Made by a program: the position numbers and the translations under genes
Notes under the pieces: generated by a model
Seen by the model: only the letters and a program-made list of their open reading frames with translations
Told to the model about the DNA's origin: nothing
Databases searched by the model: none
Assembly (NCBI GenBank): GCA_023376005.1
Contig: CM042150.1
Coordinates: 70,167,461-70,231,460, forward strand
Direction of reading: 5' to 3'
DNA from: Doryteuthis pealeii
Lineage: Eukaryota; Mollusca; Cephalopoda; Myopsida; Loliginidae
DNA length: 64,000 bases
In this document: positions 1-10,477 of the stretch, in pieces
Numbering within the stretch: position 1 is the first letter of the stretch
Layout of the letters: each line of letters starts with the position of its first letter

Positions 1-663
1 AACAGGAAATTAAAGATACCTTGTAACTCTTCTTTAATTTGAAATTGTAAATTTATATTTGCTGTCTGACCTACATTATGGATTTTCTGGTGAATTTTCG
101 TTGGGATATTCATTTTATCTGTGTCTCCTGTCTGATGAGACTGAACTTGTAAGGAGTTTTAGAAATTTCTTTAAATTTCTAAAAGCCTTTTAAGTTTTGG
201 TCGAAATTAATTTATTACTGAATGATGGTTTATTGAGTTTTTCCTTTCTTTCAAAGGTTTATATATATATAAATGACCCACACAAACGAGTAATAAACCT
301 AAGTAGACACAAATTCAATATCCATATATTTGAACTACTAAACAAAGGCCTTAACTTTTGCCCCCGTCCATTACATTACAACAACCACACACTAGAAAAT
401 GATGGGAAATCTTTCTTCAGGAGAATTCGACTGAGAGCCCATTTTGGATTATCAGACTACGAACCGACTATTCTGGACCTACTGAAAGAAAAAAAACACC
501 TCATTCAACCCTAACAACATAGACACAACCATCAAAACATTCGAAATGGCAGTAAAAGAGGATATCAAAACACACGAAAAACAACACCTACCACATGACA
601 ACCTAACAAAAAAAACAACGCGAAACTCTCACAGAACTTTCCACCAGAGAAGACCTAGTCATT

Positions 664-1519
664 ATACAAGCTGACAAAGGCGGTGCAACGGTCATCTGGG
701 GTATCGAGGAATATCTCAGAGAAGCCGAAAACCAGCTAAACAACGAGGAATTCTACCCCGTACTTCCAGCTGACCCCTTTGAAAACCACCAGAACATCAT
801 CAAAAACTCTATAAAAGATATGGTTGAAAAAAATCTAATTGACAAAGAAACAGCAGATAGACTAAAACCCAGCAACACAAAACCTGCCCGCTTCTATCTA
901 CTTCCAAAAATTCATAAGACAAACAACCCCGGAAGACCAGTGATCTCCTCGATCAACTGTCACACAACAAAAATATCTAAAATGTAGACCACTACATACA
1001 ACCACTCACAAAAGAAATAAAATCCTACATACGAGACACAAAGGACTTCCTAAATAAAATAAACCACACCACAACAATACCACAGGAAGCGATTTTAGTC
1101 ACAATGGATGTCAGATCCCTGTACTCTTAGAGGAACATCTAAACAAGAGAACAACAAAAAACCCACCTACAGAAGTAATTTTAACACTGATGGAACACAT
1201 ACTAACACTAAACAACTTCAATTTCAACGGTCAACACTACATACAAACAAAAGGATGTGCTATGGGAACGATTGCAGCTCCCTCATACGCAACCATATAC
1301 ATGGACAAATTTGAAAACACACACATCTACCCGAAAATTAAAGATGACTGCCTCTTTTACGCAAGATATATTGACGATATATTCATGATATACACGGGCG
1401 GAGAAGACAAATTCAATAACTTTCTAAACGACCTAAACATGACACACGACTCCAGTAAATTTGACCATGAAAAATCAAAACAAGCAATAGCATTTCTAGA
1501 TATTCTAATATATATATAG
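664..1519 (+). pseudogene. PLE1 reverse transcriptase remnant
   Basis: Reading across frames gives the fingers motif QADKGGATVIW, then LPKIHKTNNPGRPVIS, a break at about 985, VTMDVRSLYS near 1105-1130, then QTKGCAMGTIAAPSYATIYM near 1240-1305 and the catalytic block RYIDDIFMIY near 1365-1395, followed by AIAFLDI. These are the RT blocks typical of Penelope-like elements: an IDD catalytic pair and the G-AMGT-AP signature instead of the QG of LINEs. At least three reading-frame breaks (about 985, 1128 and 1515) make it a pseudogene. The thumb region, 1520-2100, is still recognisable as AC-rich former coding sequence. Confidence 0.85.
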
Positions 1520-2161
1520 ATGAAAACAGACAACTTCAAACCACATTACACACTAAACCAACACATACTCACATCCACCTTCACTACAAATCATCTCACC
1601 CAAAACACCTCACAAACAGCCTCCCCTACTCACTAGCTATAAGACTGAGAAGAATCTTCACCGACGACAATGAGCTAAGACAACAAATAAATAAACTAAG
1701 ACGTTCTCAGCACGTGGATACTCCCACACTAATAGATAGCCAGGTAGCCAAAGCTATCTCCATCCCTAGACAAGAAACCCTCAAATCAAAACACAAAAAG
1801 AAGACACATCGCATCCCCTAATAACGACATTTAATAACACCCTCCCACCACTAAATCAAATAATCAAAAAACACTGGAACATCCTGAAAATAAACCCTGA
1901 ACTAAGAGACATTTTCCAAGAACCCGGTATAGTGACCTATCGGCGACCTCATAACCTCAGAGAAATGATAGGAGGCAACAACATACTAAACAATAAAGTA
2001 GTCAACATGAGACCCATAATTAACTCCACAAAATTCTGCTGGCCTGTAGTACAAAAAACAACTTATGCTGCAAACAAATAAAAACAACAGACACATTTAC
2101 AAGCTCCACAACAAAACAAACTTTTAAAATCTACCATGAATCAAACTGCAAAAGCAAAAAC

Positions 2162-2473
2162 GTGATTTACCTTCTAGATTGTACTAAATGCCAGAGGAAA
2201 TACGTGGGGAAATCTGAATGGGAATGTTACTTTAGACTTAACAACTACAGACACCGAATAAAAAATACTGACTATAATAAGCTCATCCCAATAGAGCAAC
2301 ACTTCCGACTGGATGATCACGATTTTAATAGAGACGCCAAGTTTACCCTCATTGAAAGAATTCAAACAAACACCGACACCAAAACGGTAATCGAAAACCA
2401 CGAATACAGATGGATACAAATGTTAAAAAGCTTTCATCCGTACGGCTTTAATCAAAAAACACGTCCACTTTAA
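2162..2473 (+). pseudogene. PLE1 GIY-YIG endonuclease domain
   Basis: A 103-residue open frame begins with MIYLLDCTKCQRKYVGKSE, matching the GIY-YIG core in the variant form found in Penelope-like elements (IYLLDC, CxxC, KYVGKS). A conserved R/H region follows (YRHRIKN) with an EH motif (PIEQHF), a late glutamate (IERI) and ENHEYRWIQMLKSFHPYGFN. The domain nicks the target DNA for priming in this class. The frame is intact over the domain, but the upstream RT is broken, so the piece is a relic. The ATG at 2162 is internal to the ancestral ORF. Confidence 0.8.
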
Positions 2474-2888
2474 CAGTGGGTAATAAACCTGTCTACACCT
2501 ACGAGGGTGGCCGATGTCACCTAAATAAACAAACGCTGACCACCACGCATCAAACAAGCCACTCTTGACCCAATTAAAAATCTAGAAGTCACGCGCACAG
2601 TACCGTGATACAGACACACGCTCACACTCACACACGTATATGTAAAGACACACATACATATATATATGTATACACATACAGTCATACACACAACTCCCAT
2701 GAACCCCTCCCTCACATATATAAGAGCATCTAAAAATCAACCTACCTCATAGAGGTTCTTCACGGAACAAATGGACATACCCGGATTTTAACAGCATGCT
2801 AAACCCACAAAAACACTTGAACTTTTATAATTCTTCTATAATGCTCCCTTTCTAATAATCTATCAACAATTTCTTCAAATAAGAAATT

Positions 2889-2927
2889 TTCTCCTGAAGA
2901 TGACCTAAGGTCGAAACTAGTTGAGAA
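2889..2927 (+). ncRNA. hammerhead-like ribozyme at PLE1 3' end
   Basis: The core CTGAAGA (2894-2900; family consensus CUGANGA) is followed by stem II GACC/GGTC (2902-2905 with 2909-2912), then GAA (2913-2915), a minimal stem III AC/GT and a T at the expected cleavage position 2922. Stem I pairs TTCTC (2889-2893) with GAGAA (2923-2927). Two deviations weaken it: one unpaired T (2901) at the base of stem II, and a two-base stem III loop. Hammerhead motifs are a known property of Penelope-like element ends, and the position fits. Activity is unproven. Confidence 0.5.
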
Positions 2928-2976
2928 TAAACAACATACAAGAAATATTCCTGATTGTCTTAATACTTTTTGTTCA

Positions 2977-2979
<3 letters not shown>

Positions 2980-3034
<55 letters not shown>
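2980..3034. repeat. (AT)n microsatellite
   Basis: Pure AT dinucleotide run of about 55 bp, directly after the PLE1 3' end. Confidence 0.95.
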
Positions 3035-3037
<3 letters not shown>

Positions 3038-3483
3038 TGGTTTTAAAGAATAAAAAAAACATTAGACTTTGACATTTGAACAGATCACATTAGGCCAGAA
3101 AATAAGATCTAGATATTGTGAACAAGAATGATATCTGACAGATCGTTGATCCTGCTCTCCAAGCAGATCACATGGTGAAGAAATGATAAAATAACTGGAC
3201 TTTTCTAAATATCTTAGCAAATTGTGGAACAGGAAGGTGACATAACCATCATTATTGACCTAATTGGAACAGTTCAGAAGATTCCTAGCAAACGGATTGG
3301 AAGAACTGAAAGAACTGACGAACACTCTAAACCATCCACATAAATTCATTATCCAAATTAACCAAAACTCTGACGAGAGTTCCGGAGTATTAAGAATACT
3401 TTCTATCACTTGAACTCCCGTGAAAGTCTACTAATATCACTGGTGGAAAAGTCTTTCTGAGTACAATAATGATTTTAAAAGTT
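3035..3483. other. no recognised feature
   Basis: AT-rich sequence with no supported ORF and no recognised repeat. On the minus strand it is intronic or downstream sequence of the EGFR-like gene. Confidence 0.5.
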
Positions 3484-3690
3484 GTCTGGTAGGCCAATTG
3501 TCGGTAACAGCCGGACAGCGAGAGAGTCTATCCCCTTTTCGCTAGCGCTAGACCAATGAGTTTTTTTCTTTGTTTTTTTTTATGTGGTGGTGCACCACGC
3601 TTACCATCAGCTCCTCACTTTACCGCACAAATCAGATTACCCAATCTGTGTTACTCATGCGCTGAATTGGCGGGAACCGGTATCGAACAA
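3484..3690 (-). mobile_element. tRNA-derived SINE (family 1), 5'-truncated
   Basis: Read on the minus strand, the element starts at the B box (GTTCGATACCGG) and continues with the same body as the copies at 44.9, 54.6 and 61.5 kb: a GCGCATGAGTAACAC block, GGTAAAGTGAG, a hairpin ending GGTGCACCACC, and the tail block GTCTAGCGCTAGCGAAAAGG. The A-box half of the tRNA head is missing. An A/T-rich insertion of about 20 bp interrupts the body near 3560-3580. Confidence 0.8.
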
Positions 3691-3840
3691 TAATTATAAT
3701 AAATCGTAGATATTTATAAAGCTTACAAGAGATTGACACAAGAGCAAATAATAAATGCTAATAATAGATTTCTGAAATATCAAGTGTTTTAATATTTTGC
3801 GTGGTGGAAGCAAAAAGAAAAACATTAAGCAAATACATAC

Positions 3841-3962
3841 GTAACATTCTTCTGAACCGGCTGCTGTACATCCCCCGGCGCATTCACTGTGACAACATTG
3901 ACTACTGGTTGGGCCGAAGCAACGATGGGCACAGGAGCTGGAACAAGCTGATCCATTGTTCT
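3841..3962 (-). CDS. Egfr: EGFR-like receptor, furin-like Cys-rich exon
   Basis: This 122-bp exon encodes 40 residues including ACSSSCAHRCFGPTSSQCC and HSECAGGC. It is the furin-like cysteine-rich domain of the EGFR/ErbB ectodomain (compare the family pattern of C-x3-C spacing followed by CW/FGP, QCC, C-AGGC). On the minus strand the acceptor is a T-rich tract ending TTTAAAAG before 3962, and the donor is TTAC then GTATGT after 3841. The first two bases complete the codon left open by the exon at 4823-4906 (C + AG), and the exon ends on a codon boundary. In the receptor this domain (domain II) forms the dimerisation arm region and is disulphide-rich and extracellular. The next exon should lie below coordinate 1 or has been displaced by PLE1. 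Confidence 0.82.
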
Positions 3963-4442
3963 CTTTTAAAATAAATTGAAAATATATCATTTTTTAATGC
4001 ATAAAAGAAATATGAATGATATATTACACAAATTCTTTGTTCCGCAAAATTATTTTTTTATTACCATGAGAAATTTTAAATCAAGGTGTAATTTTGTAGA
4101 GAAAATATAGTGAGTTGACCAAAAACTGTGTATTGTGTAAACTGTCAGGATGACTTACAAATAATGTCATCCAGACAGTCTACACAAGTCCCGATGAAGT
4201 CTATAAGAACAAAAACGTTATAACGTCGACTTCTCCATTAAGAATAAATTCATCTTTTTGGAATACATTTGTTTTTTCTATTTTCTACATAACGTTGGAT
4301 TTATTCCCGATTTTACTCCCACAAAGCATCATCTAAGTTTTTAGATATAGAACTGTCAATAAGTCTACAGTTCTGAATTAGTTTAGTTTGTTTCAATGAG
4401 AAAATAAGTCTCAAGGACCACAAATATTACGGAACAAATTAC

Positions 4443-4580
4443 TTTTGTAAGCTCGATTATTACTGTGTCTTGGTCATCGTTAACTGTATTATTTAAAGCG
4501 TTGTTATCCAAACGGATAACAACGCTTTAAATAATACAGTTAACGATGACCAAGACACAGTAATAATCGAGCTTACAAAA
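4443..4580. repeat. perfect hairpin, 67-bp arms, 4-nt loop
   Basis: Arms 4443-4509 and 4514-4580 are exact reverse complements with the 4-base spacer AAAC. It lies in the intron between the two furin-like exons. It has no open frame and no TIR-transposon hallmarks that I recognise. Confidence 0.95.
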
Positions 4581-4822
4581 AAAAACATGGCATAAGAATA
4601 TCAATCAGTATTACCCACTTGAATACACTTAGTTTACTTAGATCCTTTTTACGGTTATATGTTTTATTTTGTTTTATTTTGTTTTATTCTATTTATCTAT
4701 TTCTGTTTATAACTTACAATTTCAAGAGAACATTTATTTATAGATAATTTATTACATACAACCATTTGTTATTAGTCATTCATAATTGTTTAACTCATAT
4801 TTGTGCATATCAATCTACTCAC

Positions 4823-4906
4823 GCGTTTGACACATATCTAAGCTTAATCCCCAGCAGCTGATTGTATCTGTCCGTAGTTTATGGCAGCCATGATTACAAC
4901 CATAAC
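4823..4906 (-). CDS. Egfr: EGFR-like receptor, first furin-like exon
   Basis: This 84-bp exon encodes YGCNHGCHKLRTDTISCWG and then a short LDMCQT end. The pattern C-x3-C followed by SCWG aligns with the start of the EGFR domain II (the human protein has C-x3-C then SCWG at this place). The acceptor on the minus strand is a pyrimidine tract ending CTAAATAG, and the donor is CGC followed by the strong GTGAGT. Its first two bases (GT) complete a TGT cysteine codon with the final T of the exon at 6547-6675. Its last base starts the codon completed by the exon at 3841-3962. The small exon size resembles the small fifth exon of vertebrate EGFR, which supports an orthologous gene structure. Confidence 0.82.
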
Positions 4907-4909
4907 CTA

Positions 4910-6180
4910 TTTAGAATGAAAAAGAATTATTAGGGGTGTAAAATTACATAATCAAAATAAATATTGTTCATGATAACTTTTCTGAAACACATTCTAATAC
5001 AAAACAGGAATTAATGATTTTCAATAACAGATTAATTCTAAATTTACATTGCCTTAAAATAGAACTGTGCCAAAAATAGGAAACAAAATAACAAATTACA
5101 TACATAAGAATTAATTCTCAAAAAAATGGGAAAGTGCGTAACCATCTTTTTTAATCAGAGAAGACTGTTTTTTTATTGAAATAAAAAAAAAAGATTAAAC
5201 ACGTTGAACCTATCTTTTCCTACCTTTTCTTCCAGTGCAATTTCTTCCTGATTTTGGGTATGCTTCTATTGTAATATATTGCATTGACCGGCAGTGAATC
5301 CGGCGGATGATGTTGAAAGATACATCCGGTCATAGATGAAATCAACAAAGTTTGCTACCGGAAGACAAGAGGGGCGTGGGTATAATACACAAGGCATAGA
5401 CACAGAAAATGCGAAGGTGTAAGCCCTGACCAATGGAAAACAAGGAATTGTGTGCGTGTAAGCTATGATCAATGGAAAGCAAGCTGCGTGAGCAAAGAGG
5501 CGTGGCCATATGGGTCCCCTGGAATTTTTAAGTCTATATAAAGTCTAAAATTTTGGATGAAGTCTGTTCGCTAGCTGTTTCCCACTGCCGAAAACACTAA
5601 TAATAGCCCACTGGGTTGTAAAAAATTGACGGTGTTTAAAATCTCTCATAATCAAATTAAATTCTGCCACATTCGAAAAATGTGATTTTTTTTTGTAATA
5701 GACTCTCGCTTGTTGTGAAATAAGGATTAATAGAGTAATCTTATATATTATTCCCTAGTGAATTAAGATTGAATCTCTACGAATGATAACAACAGATCAT
5801 TAACAGACCGCCGGTTCCATCCCTGTCCAATCATTCACTCGTATTAGAACTCAAGGAATAAACTTTTTGGATTTATCTTGCTTATATGATATAGACCGCA
5901 TATATCAAGAAATGACTAGTTTTTTTAATCTATATATTAATACTCTTGTTCCTTAATCTTCCGACCGATATCATATTTTATTACCTTCTGGTTAAAAATG
6001 AAATCGTCCAATTCGTCCAAGATGAAATGCAAAAATGTAAATCTTGGTGTTGCTTACCCGCTAAATTCTTATTTCTTATAAATTTCGTCACGTCAGCTAA
6101 ATAATGGACCTTTCCGTTTTAATTATAAAGGAAAAAAGAGAAGAAAAAGTACATACTACACAGAAATAATATAATCAGAA
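4910..6180 (-). other. intron of the EGFR-like gene
   Basis: No coding signal was found that matches the receptor or a known transposon. The minus-strand 68-residue frame at 5266-5472 has no recognisable motif and I do not call it a gene. Confidence 0.6.
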
Positions 6181-6182
6181 AG

Positions 6183-6218
6183 AAAGAGAGAGAGAGAGAG
6201 AGAGAGAGTGAGAGAGAG
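6183..6218. repeat. (GA)n microsatellite
   Basis: AG dinucleotide run with one GT interruption, inside an intron of the EGFR-like gene. Confidence 0.9.
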
Positions 6219-6546
6219 TAAGGGACATATAGAGTTGGACTGAGTGCGCGGAAGCGATAACGATAACCTGTTTCAATCGAACATTATGAAACAATGAAAA
6301 GAAGTAAAAAAAAAGAGTGAGAGAGTTACATGAAGATTATTATACTTTTTACACATTCAACTTTTTAAATAAATATATCAAACACTGTAATAGCTAAATT
6401 ATTATACTGCGGTATATCCTCAGGTCCTGCTAGTTATTATTATTACAATAGAAAAGTTTTATAAGGGCTGAAAACAAAATAACCGGCTTTAATCACATGG
6501 TTTATTTATGTCAAAGATTTTTTTTTTTTAAAAGAACTTTACTTAC

Positions 6547-6675
6547 ACGTTGATCTTGATTCATCATAAACAACTGTAACTTGTGATGAACGTGGAACAA
6601 TCAAAGTCCAAGTGATTGTGTCGATGAAACAAAGAAAATTGTTCTTGTAAATCGCAACGTTGCCTCGACTTATCT
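6547..6675 (-). CDS. Egfr: EGFR-like receptor, end of L domain 1
   Basis: This 129-bp exon encodes ISRGNVAIYKNNFLCFIDT and a following TITWTLIV block. It matches the last strands of receptor L domain 1 in EGFR relatives (the family pattern is I-xGxVxIxxNxxLC followed by IxW). On the minus strand the acceptor is TTTTTATTGTTGGCAG before 6675 and the donor is ACGT followed by GTAAGT. The first two bases (AG) complete the codon opened by the terminal G of the exon at 10478, giving LTEISRG. The terminal T joins GT of the exon at 4906 to give the first Cys of the furin-like domain. The domain binds ligand on the cell surface. Confidence 0.83.
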
Positions 6676-6957
6676 CTGCCAACAATAAAAACAAATTTAG
6701 AAACGATATAGAACATTACATTAAATCATATTAGGACTAAGTTTTCGCTGATTTTTCATGAAAAGTAATGTTTAATTTTCAAAAATTAATAAGAAATATG
6801 TCACTTTTTTCCCTTCTTCTTTGAATTCCATGTCGGAAAAACGACGAGCCTTTTGAATAGACCCATTTTTGGGCATCTCCATATGAATGAAAGTGCTTCT
6901 CAGCAAAGTCAGATTTCTTTTGAATAATGTAATGTAATGTAATTTCCCCGCAAATAT

Positions 6958-6993
6958 TGACATGTTTAACGCTATGACATGTTTAACGCTATG
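6958..6993. repeat. 17-bp tandem duplication
   Basis: The unit GACATGTTTAACGCTAT occurs twice head to tail. It lies in an intron of the EGFR-like gene, just above the exon at 6547-6675. Confidence 0.85.
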
Positions 6994-7442
6994 AAAAACT
7001 AAGTTGTTTATACTTCGACATTCACTGAATTTCAAGCTTGCTTATTATATTTCTTTATAGATCCGTTACCATCGAAAACGACAAGAACGCAGTTCTGGGA
7101 ACGCCATCTGTTGGAAAACAGCGAGAACTCTTCAAGGTTCTAATACTACAAAAAGAGAAGAAAATTCCATATTTTATGGCATCAAAGACATTACTTTTTC
7201 CTAAAAGATGAATGGATAATGAAAAACACCTTGAAAATTGACATGCACTGTTAATTACATCTTGCAGCAGCATGGCTTCCCAATTATTGTTTCTAACAGA
7301 CCCCGTCTCGATTAGAGCCACACTTTCTCAAAAGGGAACGAAAAGATTTCAAACCTTTCCTAGATTCAATAAGTATGAATATCAAACTTTTTAGCTCTAC
7401 ATCAAACCACTTGACTGTCTCTCATCATTATCAAGTCGAACT

Positions 7443-7443
<1 letters not shown>

Positions 7444-7527
<84 letters not shown>
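7444..7527. repeat. (TC)n microsatellite
   Basis: Pure TC run of about 84 bp. Confidence 0.97.
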
Positions 7528-7528
<1 letters not shown>

Positions 7529-7713
7529 AAAGTATTGATTATTAAGTCGATGCCCAGATAAGATACTACTATTTATATACTATAAAAGTTTAACAATCCG
7601 TGCAAAATACAAAATATAAATCAAAGAAGCCGTTATACGTTTTCAAATATGAGAATTTGTTTGAAAAATTATTATTACTTTGCCCAATCTTCTTTGGTTT
7701 TTTTTGTTGTTTT

Positions 7714-7744
<31 letters not shown>

Positions 7745-8515
7745 ATTTTTTATGTTAAATATCCGAAAAAGAAAGTTTCATGAGTTTTAATTTATCTATT
7801 TGTTATATAACCCTTTACTCGGGTATATAATGGCGAGACAGAGACATAGTTGAGATGATGAAGAGGGGTTCTTACTTGCTAACTCTTTCTTGGTTGCTAA
7901 CTCGTCGGCCGCTATCTTCTTAGGACTGATCCTATGGGTTACTTTCTTCTTTCTTGTTCGGGTTAGTTATCTCTTATTTTAATGAACTAACAAGACTGTT
8001 GGGTTTTTATTTTTATCTATTCATCTGAACAACCCCAGACCAAGATTCAACCGCGCGGTGAGATCTCCGTGAGACAGACTTTGCCGTCCGCGCACTCTGA
8101 ATTTCTGACCGCAACTAAACTAAACTAAAACTTCTGTCTCACGCCTCTACCGTCGCGTTTCTGAAAGGGTCAAGCGGAATGTCATCACAAATCAATAATA
8201 ACCATAACGGTTAAGGTAATTTTCCACTCAACCCCCGTTATTCTTAATCTAATGAACTCTGATTCAGAACTTATCTAACTACAGTACTTACACAATTCAT
8301 AAACTACCTATGAATTATGTGATATATTTTTCATAAAAACATGAAACTTGATTGATTAAATTGAAAGCGTTCATTTTGCAACGAAGCATCGTAAACCCCA
8401 TTATGAAATATTTAGTCAAAAAATCTACTTGACTGTTTATAATGATTATCATTTATCAAGATATATTAAGCGCAATAAATATTTTGCCAAAATGAAAAGC
8501 TATTTTCTTTTATCA
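7528..8515. other. intronic sequence, nothing recognised
   Basis: T-rich stretch (7690-7750), then sequence without ORF or repeat that I can name. It sits within the 3.8-kb intron between the two L-domain exons. Confidence 0.5.
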
Positions 8516-8519
8516 CACA

Positions 8520-8817
8520 AGGATGCGACGGAAATTTTGGAAGCGGCACCCTGCAAAACAGCCGCTATACGGTCACAAACCATACAAGTAAAATAAACAA
8601 ATCATGCTGGAAACTCCTGGAGAATTATGGACGAATTCATAAGCGTTCTTTCATGGGCTCCTACACAAGGACACACCAGTGTCAGCCAACAAGTAAAAAC
8701 TTACATTCATCAAGCTCTTTTGGATCTCGATTGGATGCCGTCCCTATCCTGGTAGGTCCTACCAGGATAGGGACGAATGGTGAGAAAGTCAGGGGAATCA
8801 GTGCCGTCAGTACGACT

Positions 8818-8854
<37 letters not shown>
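8520..8854 (+). mobile_element. RTE-like LINE, 3' end fragment
   Basis: The plus strand reads RHAGNSWRIMDEFIS followed by SWAPTQGHTSV, homologous to the C-terminal block RHAGHCWRSKDELIS of the fuller element at 16.4-19.8 kb. The copy ends with a block about 25 bp before the tail that also occurs at 39.5 kb (ATC-GTGCTGTCAG-ACGACTTG type), then a (GAT)n run at 8818-8854. It is a dead 5'-truncated copy inside an intron of the EGFR-like gene. The coding block is interrupted by the hairpin at 8739-8775. Confidence 0.75.
8739..8775. repeat. perfect 18-bp hairpin inside RTE fragment
   Basis: Arms 8739-8756 and 8758-8775 are exact reverse complements around a single T. The left arm is ordinary RTE sequence, so the right arm appears to be an inverted duplication of it. 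Confidence 0.9.
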
Positions 8855-9013
8855 CGTACAGTAGGATTACCAAAAAAAGTTCAATTTTTCTTTCACTTTC
8901 TTTAGTGGTAACAGGATGTGCTTGATCTATAACTCTAGGACCAGGTCACCAAGTGATGACAGGGACCGGATTATATCACCCAGTCGAGGCGAGAGTAGGC
9001 TGAGATAAATTGC

Positions 9014-9016
<3 letters not shown>

Positions 9017-9056
<40 letters not shown>

Positions 9057-9067
9057 TATATATATAT
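9017..9067. repeat. (AT)n microsatellite
   Basis: AT run of about 50 bp with one phase break. Confidence 0.95.
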
Positions 9068-9244
9068 CTTTGTTGAATTTTTAATTATAAATGTTTTCCA
9101 TAGGCAACTACCCATGGTTTCAGGCTTATTTTGCCATCTTCATTCGCCATTAATTCTTCTGGTGTTTATGCGAAGATATTTCTTGCTGTTATGTTTTTGG
9201 ACCGCAAATTACGTCGGTTGATTATTGTGGATATATATATGTGT

Positions 9245-9310
9245 TGATATCATCATCCTCATCATCATCATCATCATCATCAGGTCGCGCTGGCAGCCTT
9301 ACCTATCGGT
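9245..9310 (-). mobile_element. RTE-like LINE 3' tail fragment
   Basis: A run of ATC trinucleotides is followed by AGGTCGCGCTGGCAGCC. It corresponds to the minus-strand 3' terminus of the RTE-like element at 16462 (ATCATCATGTCGCGCATGCAG). Only the last few tens of bases are present. Confidence 0.55.
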
Positions 9311-9319
9311 CATCAGTGA

Positions 9320-10470
9320 AAAACAAATTGCTGAAAGTGCGCGTGTCCACCATTTTTGTAAGTTGAAAATATCAAATTATAGAAGCTAAGCAATAAGTTT
9401 ATGAAAATAATTTATTATCAAATCAAGAAACCTTACAATTAGAATATTTACTAAACTTTACCTCAAAGCCACTCACTGCAGTTGATTTCTTCTGTAAAAC
9501 TTTCTGTCTAAGATACAAAGAGACAGGCAAGCATTTAAGTAATTTCCCTAAGTCGTGCCAACAGTGATATTTGCAATTTTTTGCCATTGATGATTTTTTT
9601 CATTTGGTCTTCTCAAAATACGTGTGGACGTGCATCAATTCCACCATGGGTGTTTTTGGCCGTGAATATTACATGTTTACCTTTATAGATATATCCACTC
9701 CTGAGATGAAAATTTATTATTTATTTAAGACTAATAATTTTTCACAGATCTATTTTACCCGTAGACAGTTGCTACCACTTCAAGTCAGTGTGGAGCTGGG
9801 AGTAATGGCAATGAATGAACTCCACACTCCCAACTGCTCCCAAGCCGGAGCCTTACAGTTAGATTCAGTTTAGTTTCACACCCACCACACCCCTTTTGGG
9901 GTGTCTTACCCCTCTGTAAAGGAGACACTCATCAGAGACAATTGTATTTAGCTATCAAAATCATAGTGTCGTCTACTAGCCTTATTCGAACATTCATTTA
10001 TTTGTTTGTTTGTTTTTGTTTTTTGTTTTTTTTGTTTTTTTGTTTGTTTTTTTGGAGGGGGGTATTTTCTTTTCTTTCAGTTATGTTGTTTTGCAAGGAC
10101 GAACATGTATTCCATAATGAGACTTATTTTACATATAAATCTTTCATATTTCTTCCTTTGATATTTTTTTTAAATTATATTATTTTAAAACAATCTTTAT
10201 ATACTTGAAGAATTGAAAGCTGACATAGAAAAGGAGATTTTAATCATAAATGAATAAACATTTCTAAAGATAGTTGCAAATGTAGTTAAATATTTGTAAT
10301 GCAAATGAAATGGATACGAACCTGAATCCAGCTGAATGTAAAGTGAAAATGTATGTATTTGCAATCAATGTCTAAAATACGATTTGTCTAAAAAGAGGTT
10401 TACGATCTTTAAAAAAACACTTTGTATATGTGGGGGTGGATTGATGGGTTTAAGCGAATATTACAATTCT
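9320..10470. other. intronic sequence, unplaced repeat end near 9880-9945
   Basis: There is no coding match. The frame at 9571-9873 has no motif. The segment 9880-9945 (CTTACCCCTCTGTAAAGGAG) resembles a block at about 36130-36165 and is probably the end of an unclassified repeat. Confidence 0.35.
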
Positions 10471-10477
10471 TATTTAC

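Larger units (their letters stand above)
1..2979 (+). mobile_element. Penelope-like retroelement PLE1, degraded
   Basis: This is a Penelope-like element (reverse transcriptase plus GIY-YIG endonuclease), readable in order but broken by frameshifts and stops. Positions 197-514 read as the N-terminal part preceding the RT, with the stretch VINLSRHKFNIHIFELLNKG. Positions 664-1519 carry RT blocks. Positions 2162-2473 carry the GIY-YIG endonuclease. The 3' end holds a hammerhead-like fold at 2889-2927 and stops at an (AT)n run. The first 196 bp look like 5' untranslated or terminal-repeat sequence, and the true 5' end may lie outside the window. The family is known to use target-primed reverse transcription. 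This copy cannot encode an active protein. Confidence 0.85.

Noticed and set aside
120..170. CTGATGAGACTGAAC near the PLE1 5' end
   Set aside because: Stem II is absent although CTCC/GGAG could pair as stem I; at best a decayed hammerhead.
8682..8873. Poly-histidine protein frame
   Set aside because: Translation of the (GAT)n tail of an RTE fragment.
9571..9873. 100-residue plus-strand frame
   Set aside because: No motif, AT-rich, lies in an intron of the minus-strand gene and ends in a repeat-like segment.
9925..9950. Minus-strand CTGATGA followed by GTGTCT/AGACAC pairing
   Set aside because: No GAAA follows the stem at the right place; no closed hammerhead.
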